Origin: JACPPO01 sp965262505 | GTDB lineage: Bacteria > Acidobacteriota > Vicinamibacteria > Vicinamibacterales > UBA2999 | DNA length: 64,000 nucleotides | Direction of reading: 5' to 3' | NCBI GenBank assembly: GCA_965262505.1 | Contig: CBDHFM010000030.1 | Coordinates: forward strand, 2,976,001 to 3,040,000 | Part shown: positions 19,539-28,816 of the stretch, one piece after another | Numbering within the stretch: position 1 is the stretch's first letter | How the letters are laid out: each line of letters starts with the position of its first letter | The notes under the pieces: generated by a model | What the model was told of the DNA's origin: nothing | Databases searched by the model: none | The model's input: the letters and a program-made list of their open reading frames with translations, nothing else | Made by a program: the position numbers and the translations under genes

Positions 19539-20393
19539 GTGGACCCGATCAGACGCAAGCTTCTGAAGACTGGCGCCGCGGCGGCGGCAATGGCCGCTAC
19601 GCCGCCGGCGCTGTTCGCGCGGCAGAGCGGCAATGACGATAGCGGACGCTTCTACGAGAGGGGGAATGTCCGCATCCGCTATGAGGAGACAGGGTCGGGC
19701 TTCCCGCTGTTGCTCATCTCGGGCGGGGGGTTGAACGGCTCGACGATCGCGGGCATCCGGCGCGGCAATCCCTTTAGCACGATCGAGGCGTTCAGCGGAG
19801 AGTTCCGCTGTATCTACGCGGACTTGCGCCACTCAGCCGGGCAGTCCACTGGCCCGCTCGAGGTCGACCGGCCGTGGGATGCCTACACCGACGACCATCT
19901 CGGCCTGATGGATCACCTGGGGATCGACAGGTTCATGGTGCTCGGCTTCTGCATTGCGGGGCCCTTCATCTGGAACCTCATCAAGCGGGCGCCCGATCGC
20001 GTGATCGCGGCCGTGCCGGCGCAGCCGGTCGGGTTCCGACCGGAGCTACCGAACGCCATGTATGAGAGTCAGAGCAACTCGTGGGGTGCAGAAGTGGTCA
20101 AGCGGCACCCCGACATCACGACGCAAATGGCCGACCAATTCCTGAACCGACTGTTCCGCACCAACCCTGACTTCGTGTTCACGGTGACGCGCGACTTCGT
20201 GAGGCAGTGTCAGACGCCGGTTCTCGTCCTGCCGGACGATACCGCGGGACATTCGTACGATGCCGCGATCGAGAGCGCGATGCTGGCGCCAAACGGACAA
20301 CTGAGCATGTACCCCTGGAAAGACACCCCGGAGAAGATTCCGCTGGCGGTGCGCCACGTTCGCAGTTTCCTGCTGTCGTATCGGCCAGCCTAA
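19539..20393 (+). CDS. Tat-exported alpha/beta hydrolase
   Basis: 284 residues. The GTG start at 19539 follows AGAGGAGG. The N-terminus MDPIRRKLLKTGAAAAAMAA is a twin-arginine signal, so the enzyme probably folds in the cytoplasm and acts in the periplasm. The alpha/beta fold shows PLLLISGGG (oxyanion strand), DLRHSAGQS and a nucleophile elbow GFCIAG near residue 137 with Cys instead of Ser. A late Asp and His in LPDDTAGHSYD could complete the triad. Substrate unknown. The gene ends in TAA formed at an IS630 junction; without the IS the stop would be TAG at the same place, so the protein is unaltered. Confidence 0.88.
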   Translation: MDPIRRKLLKTGAAAAAMAATPPALFARQSGNDDSGRFYERGNVRIRYEETGSGFPLLLISGGGLNGSTIAGIRRGNPFSTIEAFSGEFRCIYADLRHSAGQSTGPLEVDRPWDAYTDDHLGLMDHLGIDRFMVLGFCIAGPFIWNLIKRAPDRVIAAVPAQPVGFRPELPNAMYESQSNSWGAEVVKRHPDITTQMADQFLNRLFRTNPDFVFTVTRDFVRQCQTPVLVLPDDTAGHSYDAAIESAMLAPNGQLSMYPWKDTPEKIPLAVRHVRSFLLSYRPA

Positions 20394-20401
20394 AGCGCTT
20401 T

Positions 20402-20917
20402 TCATGACCGTGTGGCGGCCGCGTACCCGCAGTGCCGAAAATAGTTGCGGCATTCGTCAGGGCTGAAGTGCGCCAAGCACTCGCCGAGGAACGGCCAGAG
20501 CGTCTCGGTGCTGCGACAGCGAGCGGTGCGAACGAGGGCCTTGAGCTTCGCAAAGCAGAGCTCGATGGGATTGAGGTCCGGGCTGTAGGGTGGCAAGTAC
20601 CAGAGGGTGGCCCCGGCGGCCTGGATGGCGCGTTGGATGCCGGCGACCTTGTGGGCCCCGAGATTGTCGGCAATGACGATGTCGCCGGGCTGCAGGGTCG
20701 GCACCAGGATCTGTTCGATGTAGGCGCGGAAGCTCTCGCCATCGATCGCGCCGTCGAAGACCCCCGGTGCGGTCAGCCCCGTGACCCGCAACGCGGCGAG
20801 AAACGTGCTGGTCTGCCAGCGCCCGCAGGGGGCGTGGTCGTGAACGCGCGCGCCGCGCGGTGCCCGGCCGTACCGCCGAAGCAGATTGGTGGTGATGCCG
20901 GTTTCGTCCAGAAACAC
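20402..20917 (-). CDS. IS630 type A transposase, DDE half (copy 2)
   Basis: DDE half with LVFLDETGITTN, IVIADNLGAHK and NPIELCFAKLK, nearly identical to copy 1 (one Val to Phe change near the C-terminus). Read by frameshift from the N-terminal ORF; the listed start is nominal. Confidence 0.88.
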   Translation of the reverse strand: MFLDETGITTNLLRRYGRAPRGARVHDHAPCGRWQTSTFLAALRVTGLTAPGVFDGAIDGESFRAYIEQILVPTLQPGDIVIADNLGAHKVAGIQRAIQAAGATLWYLPPYSPDLNPIELCFAKLKALVRTARCRSTETLWPFLGECLAHFSPDECRNYFRHCGYAAATRS

Positions 20918-20978
20918 GAGGTGGGCGACATCCCAGGTCGGCGCCGCCGCGTGCCACGCGACCCGCGCGGCCGCGACG

Positions 20979-21341
20979 TCAGGCCGATCGTGTTCGGACG
21001 GGCGGACCGTTTTTTTTAACGGTCAGGCCGAGGGCCCGCACGGCGCGCCAGACCGTCGGCACACTCGCGGGCGTGGCGAGGGCGTCCTTCAGCTCAGCCA
21101 GCGTGCGATCCGGTTGCGCCGCAATCAGCGCGGCCAAGGTGTGTAGGTGCGGCTCAAGCATGCCGCGCCGTCCATGTCGCTGGACGCGAGGCGCCACCTC
21201 GCCCGTGTCGCGCCGCCGCTGTTTCAGTAGCCGCACCCACGACCCGCTCACGCGGTACTTCGCCGCCACCTCGGCCGCCTTCATCCCGGCATCGCTGTCG
21301 AGGAGCGCCCGCTCTCGCAGATCCATCGAATAGGCACGCAT
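20979..21341 (-). CDS. IS630 type A transposase, N-terminal ORF (copy 2)
   Basis: 120-residue HTH half starting MRAYSMDLRERALLDSD, with an uninterrupted A8 tract near its 3' end where the +1 phase change to the DDE half must occur. Confidence 0.88.
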   Translation of the reverse strand: MRAYSMDLRERALLDSDAGMKAAEVAAKYRVSGSWVRLLKQRRRDTGEVAPRVQRHGRRGMLEPHLHTLAALIAAQPDRTLAELKDALATPASVPTVWRAVRALGLTVKKNGPPVRTRSA

Positions 21342-21415
21342 CGGGCCTCCTGCATCGGTGCGCGCAGAAGTACCACGACCGCCCCAGGTAGTACAAGGCC
21401 TATTTGAAAAGCGCT

Positions 21416-21703
21416 TTAGACGTTTTGAAGGCCCGAATTCCGGTCGGTCTTGGCCGCGGCGATCAGGGTCGAGCCGGAACCGCCGAACCCATCGAGCACG
21501 ATCTCGCCCCGGCCCGACACGTCGCAGAGGGCGTCGGCGATCAACGACACCGGTTTGACCGTCGGGTGCAGGGCGAGGTCCGCCATCCGGCCCGCCCGCC
21601 GGGTGTTGACGCCGCGGTACTGCCACGGTGCGGGAGCACAGGACTCGACGGTCGTCGCCTCGATGTACCGACGACGATGGATGCGACGCTCGGGACTGGC
21701 CAT
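21416..21703 (-). pseudogene. DNA (adenine/cytosine-N4) methyltransferase, C-terminal fragment
   Basis: Minus strand encodes NTRRAGRMADLALHPTVKPV, then LIADALCDVSGRGEIVLDGF and GGSGSTLIAA. This is the HPTVKP block plus SAM-binding motif I (DGFGGSGS for the usual DPFGGSGT) of amino-methyltransferases common in phages and R-M loci. The catalytic DPPY/SPPY motif and the N-terminus are missing, so it is inactive. It stops at the same CTAG site where the type A IS630 copy 2 inserted. Confidence 0.75.
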
Positions 21704-21938
21704 TACACTCAGACCGACTTGTAAGGCGGTCTCTGCGTCTCCGCGACGGAAGCGGGGGTTGGGCCTGATCCGATTCGGTGGACGGTTTAGCTACGCTGTT
21801 TGAGTCTCCGTTGTTCTTTCGTTCGTTCACAACAACGATGATGGGTGTGGGCGCTGTGGGAATCTCGCGTTCTGTGCGAGATTTCCAAATCCCTGTGGGC
21901 GCGTTCTGTGCGTCCGCAGGGATGGCAGCGTCCATGCC

Positions 21939-22835
21939 CTACGCCGCCTGCCGTTCGAAGGCGGCCGGACTGATCTGGCCGAGCGTCGAGTGGCGACGTC
22001 GCTGGTGATAGAACACGTCGATGTGATCGAACAACTCCATCTTCGCGTCGCCGTGACTGTCGACGTGTTCGCCGAGCTCGCTCTTGACGGTCGAGAAGAA
22101 GCTCTCCATGACGGCATTGTCCCAGCAGTTGCCACGTCGGCTCATGCTGCAGACGATGCCACGCGCCTCGAGGAGGTCCTGAGAATCCTCGCTTGCGTAC
22201 GTACAACCCTGATCGGAATGATGGAGGAGGCCGATGTCCGGGCACCGGCGCTTGAGCGCCATCTCCAAGGCCTTGATGGTCACGTGCCGGTCGTTCACCG
22301 CGCTGACGGCCCACCCCACGATGAACCGCGAGCACAGATCCAAGACCGCCGCGAGGTACAGGTTACCGCTGCTGCCGATGACGAACTCGGTCGTGTCGCC
22401 GACCCACCGCTGATTCGGGGCGTCCGCCTCGAACTGGCGGTCGAGCAGATTCGCCGCGACCGGCTGGTCGTGATCGCTCATGGTGGTTACGTTGTCACGC
22501 TTCCGGGCCCGTGCGACCAGGCCTTCTTCCTGCATCAGCCGGACGACCCGTTTGCGACTCACCTGCTCGTCCTGCTCGATCAGGTCTTCGTGAATGCGCG
22601 GGCTGCCATCGCGCTGTTTGCTCGCGTCAACGGACGCTTGGACGAGGACCTTCACCCGCCGGTCGTCTCGTGATCGTGCCGATTCCGGGCGTCGTTGCCA
22701 CGCGTAGAACCCGCTGCGTGTGACCGCGAGACACCGGCACAGAATGATGACGGTGTGCCTGGCCTTCTCCACGGCAATGAACCGAAATCTTCCCGGCTCT
22801 GCTTCGCGAAGAAGGCCGTCGCTTTTTTTAAGATG
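21939..22835 (-). CDS. IS3-family transposase OrfB
   Basis: Integrase-core transposase. Catalytic D in QRWVGDTTEFV, D in LLHHSDQGCTYAS and E in NAVMESFFSTVKSEL are all present, with the HTH_21 segment DGSPRIHEDLIEQDEQVSRKR. The frame joins orfA at the A7 run (22823-22829), so a -1 frameshift fusion is expected; the 5' limit given is that junction. Confidence 0.9.
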   Translation of the reverse strand, partial: HLKKSDGLLREAEPGRFRFIAVEKARHTVIILCRCLAVTRSGFYAWQRRPESARSRDDRRVKVLVQASVDASKQRDGSPRIHEDLIEQDEQVSRKRVVRLMQEEGLVARARKRDNVTTMSDHDQPVAANLLDRQFEADAPNQRWVGDTTEFVIGSSGNLYLAAVLDLCSRFIVGWAVSAVNDRHVTIKALEMALKRRCPDIGLLHHSDQGCTYASEDSQDLLEARGIVCSMSRRGNCWDNAVMESFFSTVKSELGEHVDSHGDAKMELFDHIDVFYHQRRRHSTLGQISPAAFERQAA

Positions 22836-23104
22836 TCGCGCTCCTCGGCGAGGATGCGATTCTCCTTGCGCAGCCGAGCCAGCTCCTCCCGCTCGGCGGT
22901 CGTCAGACCGGTACGGCCCCCGCTGCGGTCGGCGCGCGCCCGCTCGACCCATTGCCGCAAGGCCGATTCGGTAAGATCCAACTCGCGGGCGACGGCGCCG
23001 ACCGTCTTCCCCTCTTCCAACACCAGCCGGACCGCCCCAGCCCGGAACTCGTCACTGAATTGCCGGCGTGACCGCCGACGTGTGGTTGCTGCCATTCGGG
23101 ACAT
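22652..23104 (-). CDS. IS3-family transposase OrfA
   Basis: HTH protein starting MSRMAATTRRRSRRQFSDEF after a GGTGGAG site, with AVARELDLTESALRQWVERAR and a coiled coil ENRILAEERDILKKATAFFA. Past the A7 run the frame stays open by chance for some 55 codons, so the functional OrfA part ends near 22800. Confidence 0.88.
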   Translation of the reverse strand: MSRMAATTRRRSRRQFSDEFRAGAVRLVLEEGKTVGAVARELDLTESALRQWVERARADRSGGRTGLTTAEREELARLRKENRILAEERDILKKATAFFAKQSREDFGSLPWRRPGTPSSFCAGVSRSHAAGSTRGNDARNRHDHETTGG

Positions 23105-23212
23105 CGTCTCCACCTTTCGGAACGTGTCCACGAGATCGGATCAAGCCCAGGTTTCAGCCGCGTCTCTTTGCGGGCGTGTCGTCCGTGCCGGTCGATCAGG
23201 CGAGTCAGCTAG

Positions 23213-24889
23213 CCTGAATAATTCATCAACGATCGCGATCGCGTAGAAACACAAACGCCTCCCCGTGGTACAAAGGCCGTGCTGATGGACCTTTTCCACG
23301 ACGGAGGCGCTTGGTTTGAACGACGAAACGATAACACAGACTGTTCTGTTTCCTGATCTGCTCGACCGACCCGTGATGGCGACGTTCGATCAGCCTCACG
23401 CGAGTTCGGACGGCGGCGCGGTGCTGCTTAAAGCCGCCGATCAACGGCTCGGCCTGCTGGCCGCCCTCACGGCGACGGTCCCCGACGCGCGCGCGTCGGC
23501 GCGCGTGACGCACGGGGTGAGCGATCTGATCGCGCAACGTGTCTTCGCGATCGCGTGTGGCCATCCCGATGGCAATGACGCTGACCGACTCGCCGACGAT
23601 CCGATCCACAAACTGTTGCTGGGGCGCGACCCGATCGAGGGCGGCCGCTTGGCGTCGCAGCCGACGATCTCGCGGTTCGAGCGCACGGCGGCCCCGCGGA
23701 TGCTGCGCGCCATGAGCGACGCGCTCGCCGACCGGGTGCTGGCCCGCCATCGCCGCCGGCGACGGGGCGCTCGCCTGATCACGATCGACCTCGATGTCAC
23801 CGAAGACGAGACCCACGGCGCGCAGCAACTCACCTTCTTCAATGGCTTCTATGATCACTGGTGCTACTTGCCACTCGTGGCGAGCCTGACCTTTGACGAT
23901 GAGGCACGGCAGTACCTCGTCGCCGCGATCCTCCGCCCGGGCAACGCGGCGGGGACGGCTGGCGCGGTGGGGCTGCTGAAGCGGCTGCTCCCGAAACTCT
24001 GGCGCGCCTTTCCCCGTGCCCGGCTCCGCGTGCGGCTGGATGGGGGCTTCGCTACGCCGGAGATTTTTGACCACCTGGAGGCGGCCGGGGTCGAGTATGT
24101 CGTCGCCATGGGGAACAACGCGGTCCTCACGCGGCACGCCGAGCCGGCGGTCGCGCCGCTCCGGGCGGTCGTCGCCACGACCCAAGAGACCGCGACTGCC
24201 TATGCGGAGGCGGCGTATCAGGCGGGCACCTGGGCGGTGCCCCGGCGCACCATTATCAAAGCCGAAGTGGTGTGGCACCACGGACGAGTGCCGCGCGATA
24301 ACCCGCGTTTCGTCATCACGAATCTGCGCCAAACGCCGGAGTGGATCTACACCCACGTGTATTGCGCCCGCGGCGACAGTGAGAATCGCTTCAAGGAACT
24401 GAAACACGCCCTCGCCTTCGGGCGCACCAGCTGTACGCGCTTCTGGGCCAATCAGTTGCGCGTCACCTTGACGGCGGCCGCGTTCGTCCTCTTCCAAGAA
24501 CTGCAACTCCATGCGGACCGGACCGCGCTCCGCGGGGCGCAAGTCCCTCGGCTGCGGCAGGCGCTGATCACGATCGGGGTGCAGGTCGTGCGGTCGGTCC
24601 GCCGGATCGTCCTGCATTTCCCGCGATCCCATCCCGACGCCGTCTCGTGGGCGCGTCTCGCCCGCGCGCTCGGCGCCGCCCCCGCGTAACCCGTTCCTGC
24701 CATCGCCACCACGCGGTCCTCGCGCCGGAGGTGTCGCCCCCGACCACGCCGATCCGGTCCCCGGCCCCGTGGCCTCAACCGACCGGCCGTCTCATCGCCT
24801 CAATCGTCATGACGCCAGCGTCCATCTGCGTCATCACACTCGAAAACGCCTGCACGACGAGCAACTCAGTCACTCGTGAATAATGCGGG
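23213..24889 (+). mobile_element. IS1380-family element
   Basis: Ends CCTGAATAATTCA and, reverse complemented, CCCGCATTATTCA. A 4-bp CTAG duplication is present at 23209-23212 and 24890-24893. Single intact transposase; about 200 bp of non-coding sequence follows it inside the right end. Confidence 0.9.
23316..24689 (+). CDS. IS1380-family transposase
   Basis: 457 residues from TTG 23316 with GGAGG at 23303-23307. Landmarks: HASSDGGAVLLKAADQRLGL, RLITIDLDVTEDETHGAQQL (first Asp), RLRVRLDGGFATPEIFDHLE (second Asp) and YCARGDSENRFKELKHALAF (Glu). Intact. Confidence 0.93.
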   Translation: MNDETITQTVLFPDLLDRPVMATFDQPHASSDGGAVLLKAADQRLGLLAALTATVPDARASARVTHGVSDLIAQRVFAIACGHPDGNDADRLADDPIHKLLLGRDPIEGGRLASQPTISRFERTAAPRMLRAMSDALADRVLARHRRRRRGARLITIDLDVTEDETHGAQQLTFFNGFYDHWCYLPLVASLTFDDEARQYLVAAILRPGNAAGTAGAVGLLKRLLPKLWRAFPRARLRVRLDGGFATPEIFDHLEAAGVEYVVAMGNNAVLTRHAEPAVAPLRAVVATTQETATAYAEAAYQAGTWAVPRRTIIKAEVVWHHGRVPRDNPRFVITNLRQTPEWIYTHVYCARGDSENRFKELKHALAFGRTSCTRFWANQLRVTLTAAAFVLFQELQLHADRTALRGAQVPRLRQALITIGVQVVRSVRRIVLHFPRSHPDAVSWARLARALGAAPA

Positions 24890-24938
24890 CTAGGGCCGCC
24901 GAGGTCGTGAAACCTGACTATTGAGAGGGAATTATCTA

Positions 24939-25262
24939 GTGGCCTATACGCGAATTGATGTTGCGCAGGCGCGTGAGCTGATTGAGAAAAGCAATGCTAC
25001 CGTCGTCGATGTACGAGACCCTGCGTCGTACGAGGCTGGGCATATCCCGGGGGCCAAGGCCGTAAACGAGGCCAACGTGCAGGCATTTGTCCAGGCGGCC
25101 GATCGTTTCCACCCGTTGATCGTCTGTTGCTATCACGGCAACCTGAGTCAAGGGGCGGCCGACTACTTCAACCAGAACGGATTCGCTGATACCTACAGTT
25201 TGGACGGTGGGTACGAAGCGTGGCACACCGCCTCAGTCGGCGAACAGATCCCGAGGGGCTAG
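24939..25262 (+). CDS. glpE: GlpE-type thiosulfate sulfurtransferase (rhodanese)
   Basis: 107-residue single-domain rhodanese, the normal GlpE length. Starts GTG 24939 (VAYTRIDVAQARELIE) eight bases after GAGAGGGA. The DVRDPASYEAGHIPGAKAVN motif is followed by the active-site loop CCYHGNLSQGAADYF, whose second Cys, in CYHGN, is the persulfide carrier. The SLDGGYEAW C-terminal motif is intact. It transfers sulfur from thiosulfate to cyanide or thioredoxin in vitro; the physiological role is open. An IS630 type B sits exactly at its TAG stop without changing the protein. No operon partner remains. Confidence 0.93.
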   Translation: MAYTRIDVAQARELIEKSNATVVDVRDPASYEAGHIPGAKAVNEANVQAFVQAADRFHPLIVCCYHGNLSQGAADYFNQNGFADTYSLDGGYEAWHTASVGEQIPRG

Positions 25263-26373
25263 TGGACCGTACTCTCGAGTTGTACAGCGGTCACGCTATT
25301 CTCCGAGACGGGTCTGCGTAGGCCCAGCGGATCGGGATCGCGGTCGTGTTGTAGTGCTTGATGTAGCACATCAGCTTCCGACGCAAGTCGGTAACCGAGG
25401 TGAAGATGCCGCGTGCCGTGACATCGCGTTCGATCTTTGAGAACCAGAGTGCGACTTGATTGAGCCACGACGAATAGGTCGGTGTGTAGTGGAGATGGAC
25501 CTGCGGATGCGCGACCAAGAACGTCCGGACCTGCTGCGTCTTGTGGGCCGAGAGATTGTCCACGATGATGTGGATCTCGCGCCGCTGGGACTGCGTCTCG
25601 ATGACCGCCTGCAGAAAGCCGACAAACTCCGCACTGGTGTGATGGGCGGCGGTGCGACCCACCACTTCGCCCGTCCGCGTATTGAGGGCCGCATAGAGCG
25701 AGAGCGTGCCGTGCCGGTGGTACTCGAACCCGTGGCGTTCGGCGCGGCCCGGCGACATCGGGAGCACCGGATCGAGCCGATCGAGCGCCTGAATCGCGGT
25801 CTTCTCGTCGATGCAGAAGACGACCGCGTGCTGTGGGGGATCGAGATACAAGCCGCTCACATCGGCCGCCTTCGTCTCGAACTCGGGATCGGTCGACCGC
25901 ATGTACCGTTCGAGTCGATGCGGTTGCAGCCCGGCATGCCGCCACGCCCGGGCGACAATCGTGTGCTGCACGCCCAGCTTGCGACCGAGCGATCGCGTCG
26001 ACCAGTGGGTCGCGCCGTGGGGCGGCGGGCGGCGCGTCCACGTCATGATGCGGGCTTCGAGGGCCGGCGTCAGGACCGCCGGCTTCGAGCCATGATGGCG
26101 AGCGGCCAATCCCGCCACGCCGTCCGTCGCGAAGCGTTGCTTCCACAACGCGATCGTCCGCGAACTGCACCCGGTCATCGTCGCGATTGTGGCGTAGCTG
26201 CACCCGTCGGCGAGCAGCAGAATGACCCGCGTCCGTCTCGCCGCATCCGCACGCCCCCGTCCCGAGCGCACGCAGGTTTCGAGCGCCAGGCGTTGATCCG
26301 CGGTCAGGATGACCGGCGTCGGCGTGAATGGCATGCGCCATCATATGATTTACAAGTCGTCAGTACAAGCCGC
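25262..26373 (-). mobile_element. IS630-family element, type B
   Basis: About 1112 bp. Imperfect inverted repeats GTGGACCGTACTCTCGAGTT and GCGGCTTGTACTGACGACTT, with TA duplications at 25260-25261 and 26374-26375. The target was CTAG. Different from the type A element in sequence and in having one uninterrupted transposase. Confidence 0.88.
25291..26334 (-). CDS. IS630-family transposase (type B)
   Basis: 347 residues. N-terminal HTH (GCSYATIATMTGCSSRTIAL), then DDE residues in AVVFCIDEKTAIQ, IHIIVDNLSAHK and SSWLNQVALWFSKIERD. Intact single frame. Confidence 0.94.
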   Translation of the reverse strand: MPFTPTPVILTADQRLALETCVRSGRGRADAARRTRVILLLADGCSYATIATMTGCSSRTIALWKQRFATDGVAGLAARHHGSKPAVLTPALEARIMTWTRRPPPHGATHWSTRSLGRKLGVQHTIVARAWRHAGLQPHRLERYMRSTDPEFETKAADVSGLYLDPPQHAVVFCIDEKTAIQALDRLDPVLPMSPGRAERHGFEYHRHGTLSLYAALNTRTGEVVGRTAAHHTSAEFVGFLQAVIETQSQRREIHIIVDNLSAHKTQQVRTFLVAHPQVHLHYTPTYSSWLNQVALWFSKIERDVTARGIFTSVTDLRRKLMCYIKHYNTTAIPIRWAYADPSRRIA

Positions 26374-26375
26374 TA

Positions 26376-26676
26376 GTGTCCCCAAGGCCCCCGGCTCTCA
26401 TGGTGCCCGGGCGCACAGAATCAGCTCGGGCTCCGTTTGTCGCCATTTGACAATCGCCGCTCGGATTGCCTTCTCATGATCTCTTTAGGCTACCAGCCGC
26501 CGTCGGCCACAGATGCAACACAACCATCGGAAAGGCATTGTCAACCTGTTGAGGGCAGCGCGCTCTTGCCCCGTGACATCGACGCCCCCGCTTGTTCTCA
26601 GCAGGCGCACGTCACCGCATCCCATTCAACGAACGCGCGGGTGCGGAGCAGACGGTGGTGAGCCGACCGCAGGAGG
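26376..26676. other. Intergenic stretch without recognisable gene
   Basis: Holds a lone 15-base match to the IS6-type left end (GGCATTGTCAACCTG, about 26534-26548) and short frames without family features. Probably scar tissue between the IS630 type B and the IS21. Confidence 0.5.
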
Positions 26677-26785
26677 CCTCGGTGGACACCCAAAACCGGC
26701 AATTAATCGACACCTCAAAACCGGCAATTAGCTGACGGCGGCCGAGACGTTGACGAGGGCGATGGGACTGTAGTCCCTCGTCCGG

Positions 26786-28058
26786 ATGAGCAACGTCTTG
26801 GACTACGAGAAGCAGCAGCAGATTCTGGCCCTGGGCCGTTTGGGTTGGACCGTCAGCCGGATCGCGGACGCGACCGACGTCCGCCGCGAAACGGCCACGC
26901 GGTACCTGCGAGGGGCGGGGCTGTCGGTGCGGGGCCGTGGCCGCCCGGGCGAAGGGGCGGCAAAACCGGCCATTTCCGGGGAGGTGTCCACCGACCCACC
27001 CGCAAAACCGGCAATTTCCAAGCCGGAGGTGTCCACCGACTCTCCGCCGAGTCGCGCGCCGTCGGCGAGCGGGTGTGCGCCGCACCGCGAGCAGATCGAA
27101 GCAGCCCTGAAACTGGGGCGCAACGCGATGGCGATCTGGCAGGACCTCGTGGAGGAGGGTGTCACCGCTCGCTACGCCAGCGTCCGTCGCTTCGTCCGCC
27201 AGCTGCGCGGCCGCACGCCCGTCGAAGCGCGCGTCGTCATCACGACGGGCACCGGGTGAAGAAGCGCAGGTCGACTACGGCGACGGCCCGATGGTCCGTC
27301 ATCCGCAGACGGCCAAGTACCGACGCACGCGGCTCTTCGTCCTGACGCTCGGCTACTCGCGCAAAGCGGTGCGCCTGCTCGTCTGGCACTCGAGCGCGCA
27401 GACGTGGGCCGAGCTCCACGAGCGGGCGTTTCGCCGGCTGGGCGGCACGATGCGCCTCGTCGTCCTCGACAATCTCAAAGAAGGCGTGCTCCCGCCTGAC
27501 GTCTACGACGCGGCGCTCAATCCCGTCTATCGCGACGGGCCACTGCCCGTCGAGCCGTTTCGGTACTACCGCTTCGGGGGGCGCACCGTCCATCTCGACG
27601 GCTGCGTGGAAGTCGAGGCCGCGTACGACTCCGCGCCGCCCGGCTGGATCGGCCAGCGCGTCCAGGTGCACTGGACGGACCTGCACGTCCGTCTGCTGGC
27701 GCCGTCGACGGGTCAGCTCCTGCGCGAGGATGTCCGGGCCCCGCGCGGCTGGCATCGCATCGAGGACGCCGACCGCCCCGCGCGGACACCGCGGCCGACG
27801 CTCGCGCTGCTCGCGCGCGCCCAGCACGCCGGCGCGCATCTCCACACCGTTTGCGCCCACATCCACGATCACGACGGCGCGGCCGATGACGCCGCCAAGG
27901 CGGCGCTGGAACTCCAGGTGCCAACGTATCGCTTCTTGCGCCGCTATCTCGAACGGCACCCGCCGGCGCCGCTCACGCTCCGGCAGGTCGACCCGCGCAT
28001 TCGTCAGCTCACGCTCTATCGCGATCTCATCGATCGCCAGACAGGAGACCCCGCATGA
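26786..28058 (+). pseudogene. istA: IS21 IstA transposase, frameshifted and internally deleted
   Basis: Starts MSNVLDYEKQQQILALGRLG with the N-terminal HTH. An extra G in ACGACGGGCACC near 27248 shifts the frame; coding resumes as PGEEAQVDYGDGPMVRHPQT and LFVLTLGYSRKAVRLL. At ALNPVYRD (about 27537) it jumps directly to LPVEPFRYYRFGGRTVHLDG, which in full-length IstA proteins lies roughly 90 residues further on. The missing block carries the last catalytic Glu. It overlaps istB by ATGA. It cannot make an active transposase. Confidence 0.85.
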
Positions 28059-28816
28059 ATCTCATCGAACTCGATCACGCGCTCCGCAAACTCCGGCTCT
28101 CCGGCATGGCCGACGTCCTCGAGGCGCGCTTGCGCCAGGCCCAATCCGAGAAGCAGACCCCCATCGACCTGGTGTCGGCCCTGGTCGGCGATGAACTCGT
28201 CCGCCGACAGGACCGCCTCATCACACGACGGCTCCAGCAGGCGCGCTTCCGCGATGCCGATCGCTCGCTCGACACCTTTGACTTGGACTTCAACAAAAAG
28301 ATGAATCGCGCCCTCATCCACGCACTCGCCACCGGGCGCTTCATTCTGCAGCGCGAGGACGTCCTCTTCCTGGGCCCGCCCGGCACCGGCAAGAGTCATC
28401 GCGCGCAGGCGATCGGTCGGGCCGCGATCCACCAGGGGCACCGCGTGCTCTATCGCGAAGCCCACTCCCTGCTCGAGGAGCTGGCGGATGCGACGCTCGA
28501 CGGCACGCGCAAGGCCTTCTTCGCGGACCTGACCGCCGGCCCGCTGCTCATCATCGACGACCGCGGCATGCGGAAGCTCCCGCACACCGCGGCGGAGGAC
28601 TTGCTGGCAGTGATCCTGCGCCGCTACGAACGGGCGTCGACGCTCCTGACGTCCAACCGCCCCGTCGATGACTGGGGGAAGCTGCTCGGCGATACGGCGG
28701 CGGTCACCGCGCTCCTCGATCGCTTGCTGCACCACGCCCACGTGCTCAAGTGCGGGCCTCGGAGCTGGCGCACGAAGATCCACACCGACTTGCGCACCGA
28801 GGACGCGACGAAGTAG
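28055..28816 (+). CDS. istB: IS21 helper ATPase IstB
   Basis: 253-residue AAA+ ATPase related to DnaC, the target-capture factor of IS21. Walker A FLGPPGTGKSHRAQAIGRAA near residue 107 and Walker B LLIIDDRGMRKLP are both intact, as is the C-terminal RTKIHTDLR. ATGA overlap with istA. Intact although its partner is broken, so it could at most act in trans. Confidence 0.93.
   Translation: MNLIELDHALRKLRLSGMADVLEARLRQAQSEKQTPIDLVSALVGDELVRRQDRLITRRLQQARFRDADRSLDTFDLDFNKKMNRALIHALATGRFILQREDVLFLGPPGTGKSHRAQAIGRAAIHQGHRVLYREAHSLLEELADATLDGTRKAFFADLTAGPLLIIDDRGMRKLPHTAAEDLLAVILRRYERASTLLTSNRPVDDWGKLLGDTAAVTALLDRLLHHAHVLKCGPRSWRTKIHTDLRTEDATK

Larger units (their letters stand above)
20393..21416 (-). 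mobile_element. IS630-family element, type A copy 2
   Basis: 1024 bp, same termini as copies 1 and 3 (AAGCGCTTTTCA). TA duplications at 20391-20392 and 21417-21418. The pre-insertion target reads CCTAGA, where CTAG carried the stop codon of the hydrolase on one strand and of the methyltransferase fragment on the other. Confidence 0.95.
21760..23149 (-). mobile_element. IS3-family element 2 (IS150/IS3-group-like)
   Basis: 1390 bp. Inverted repeats TGGGCCTGATCCGATT (left) and TGGGCTTGATCCGATC (right, reverse complement), with a 3-bp GGT duplication at 21757-21759 and 23150-23152. Contains orfA and orfB with an A7 slippery run. Confidence 0.9.

Noticed and set aside
23226..24632. 468-codon minus-strand frame opposite the IS1380 transposase
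   Set aside because: Antisense shadow of an intact transposase lying between its inverted repeats.
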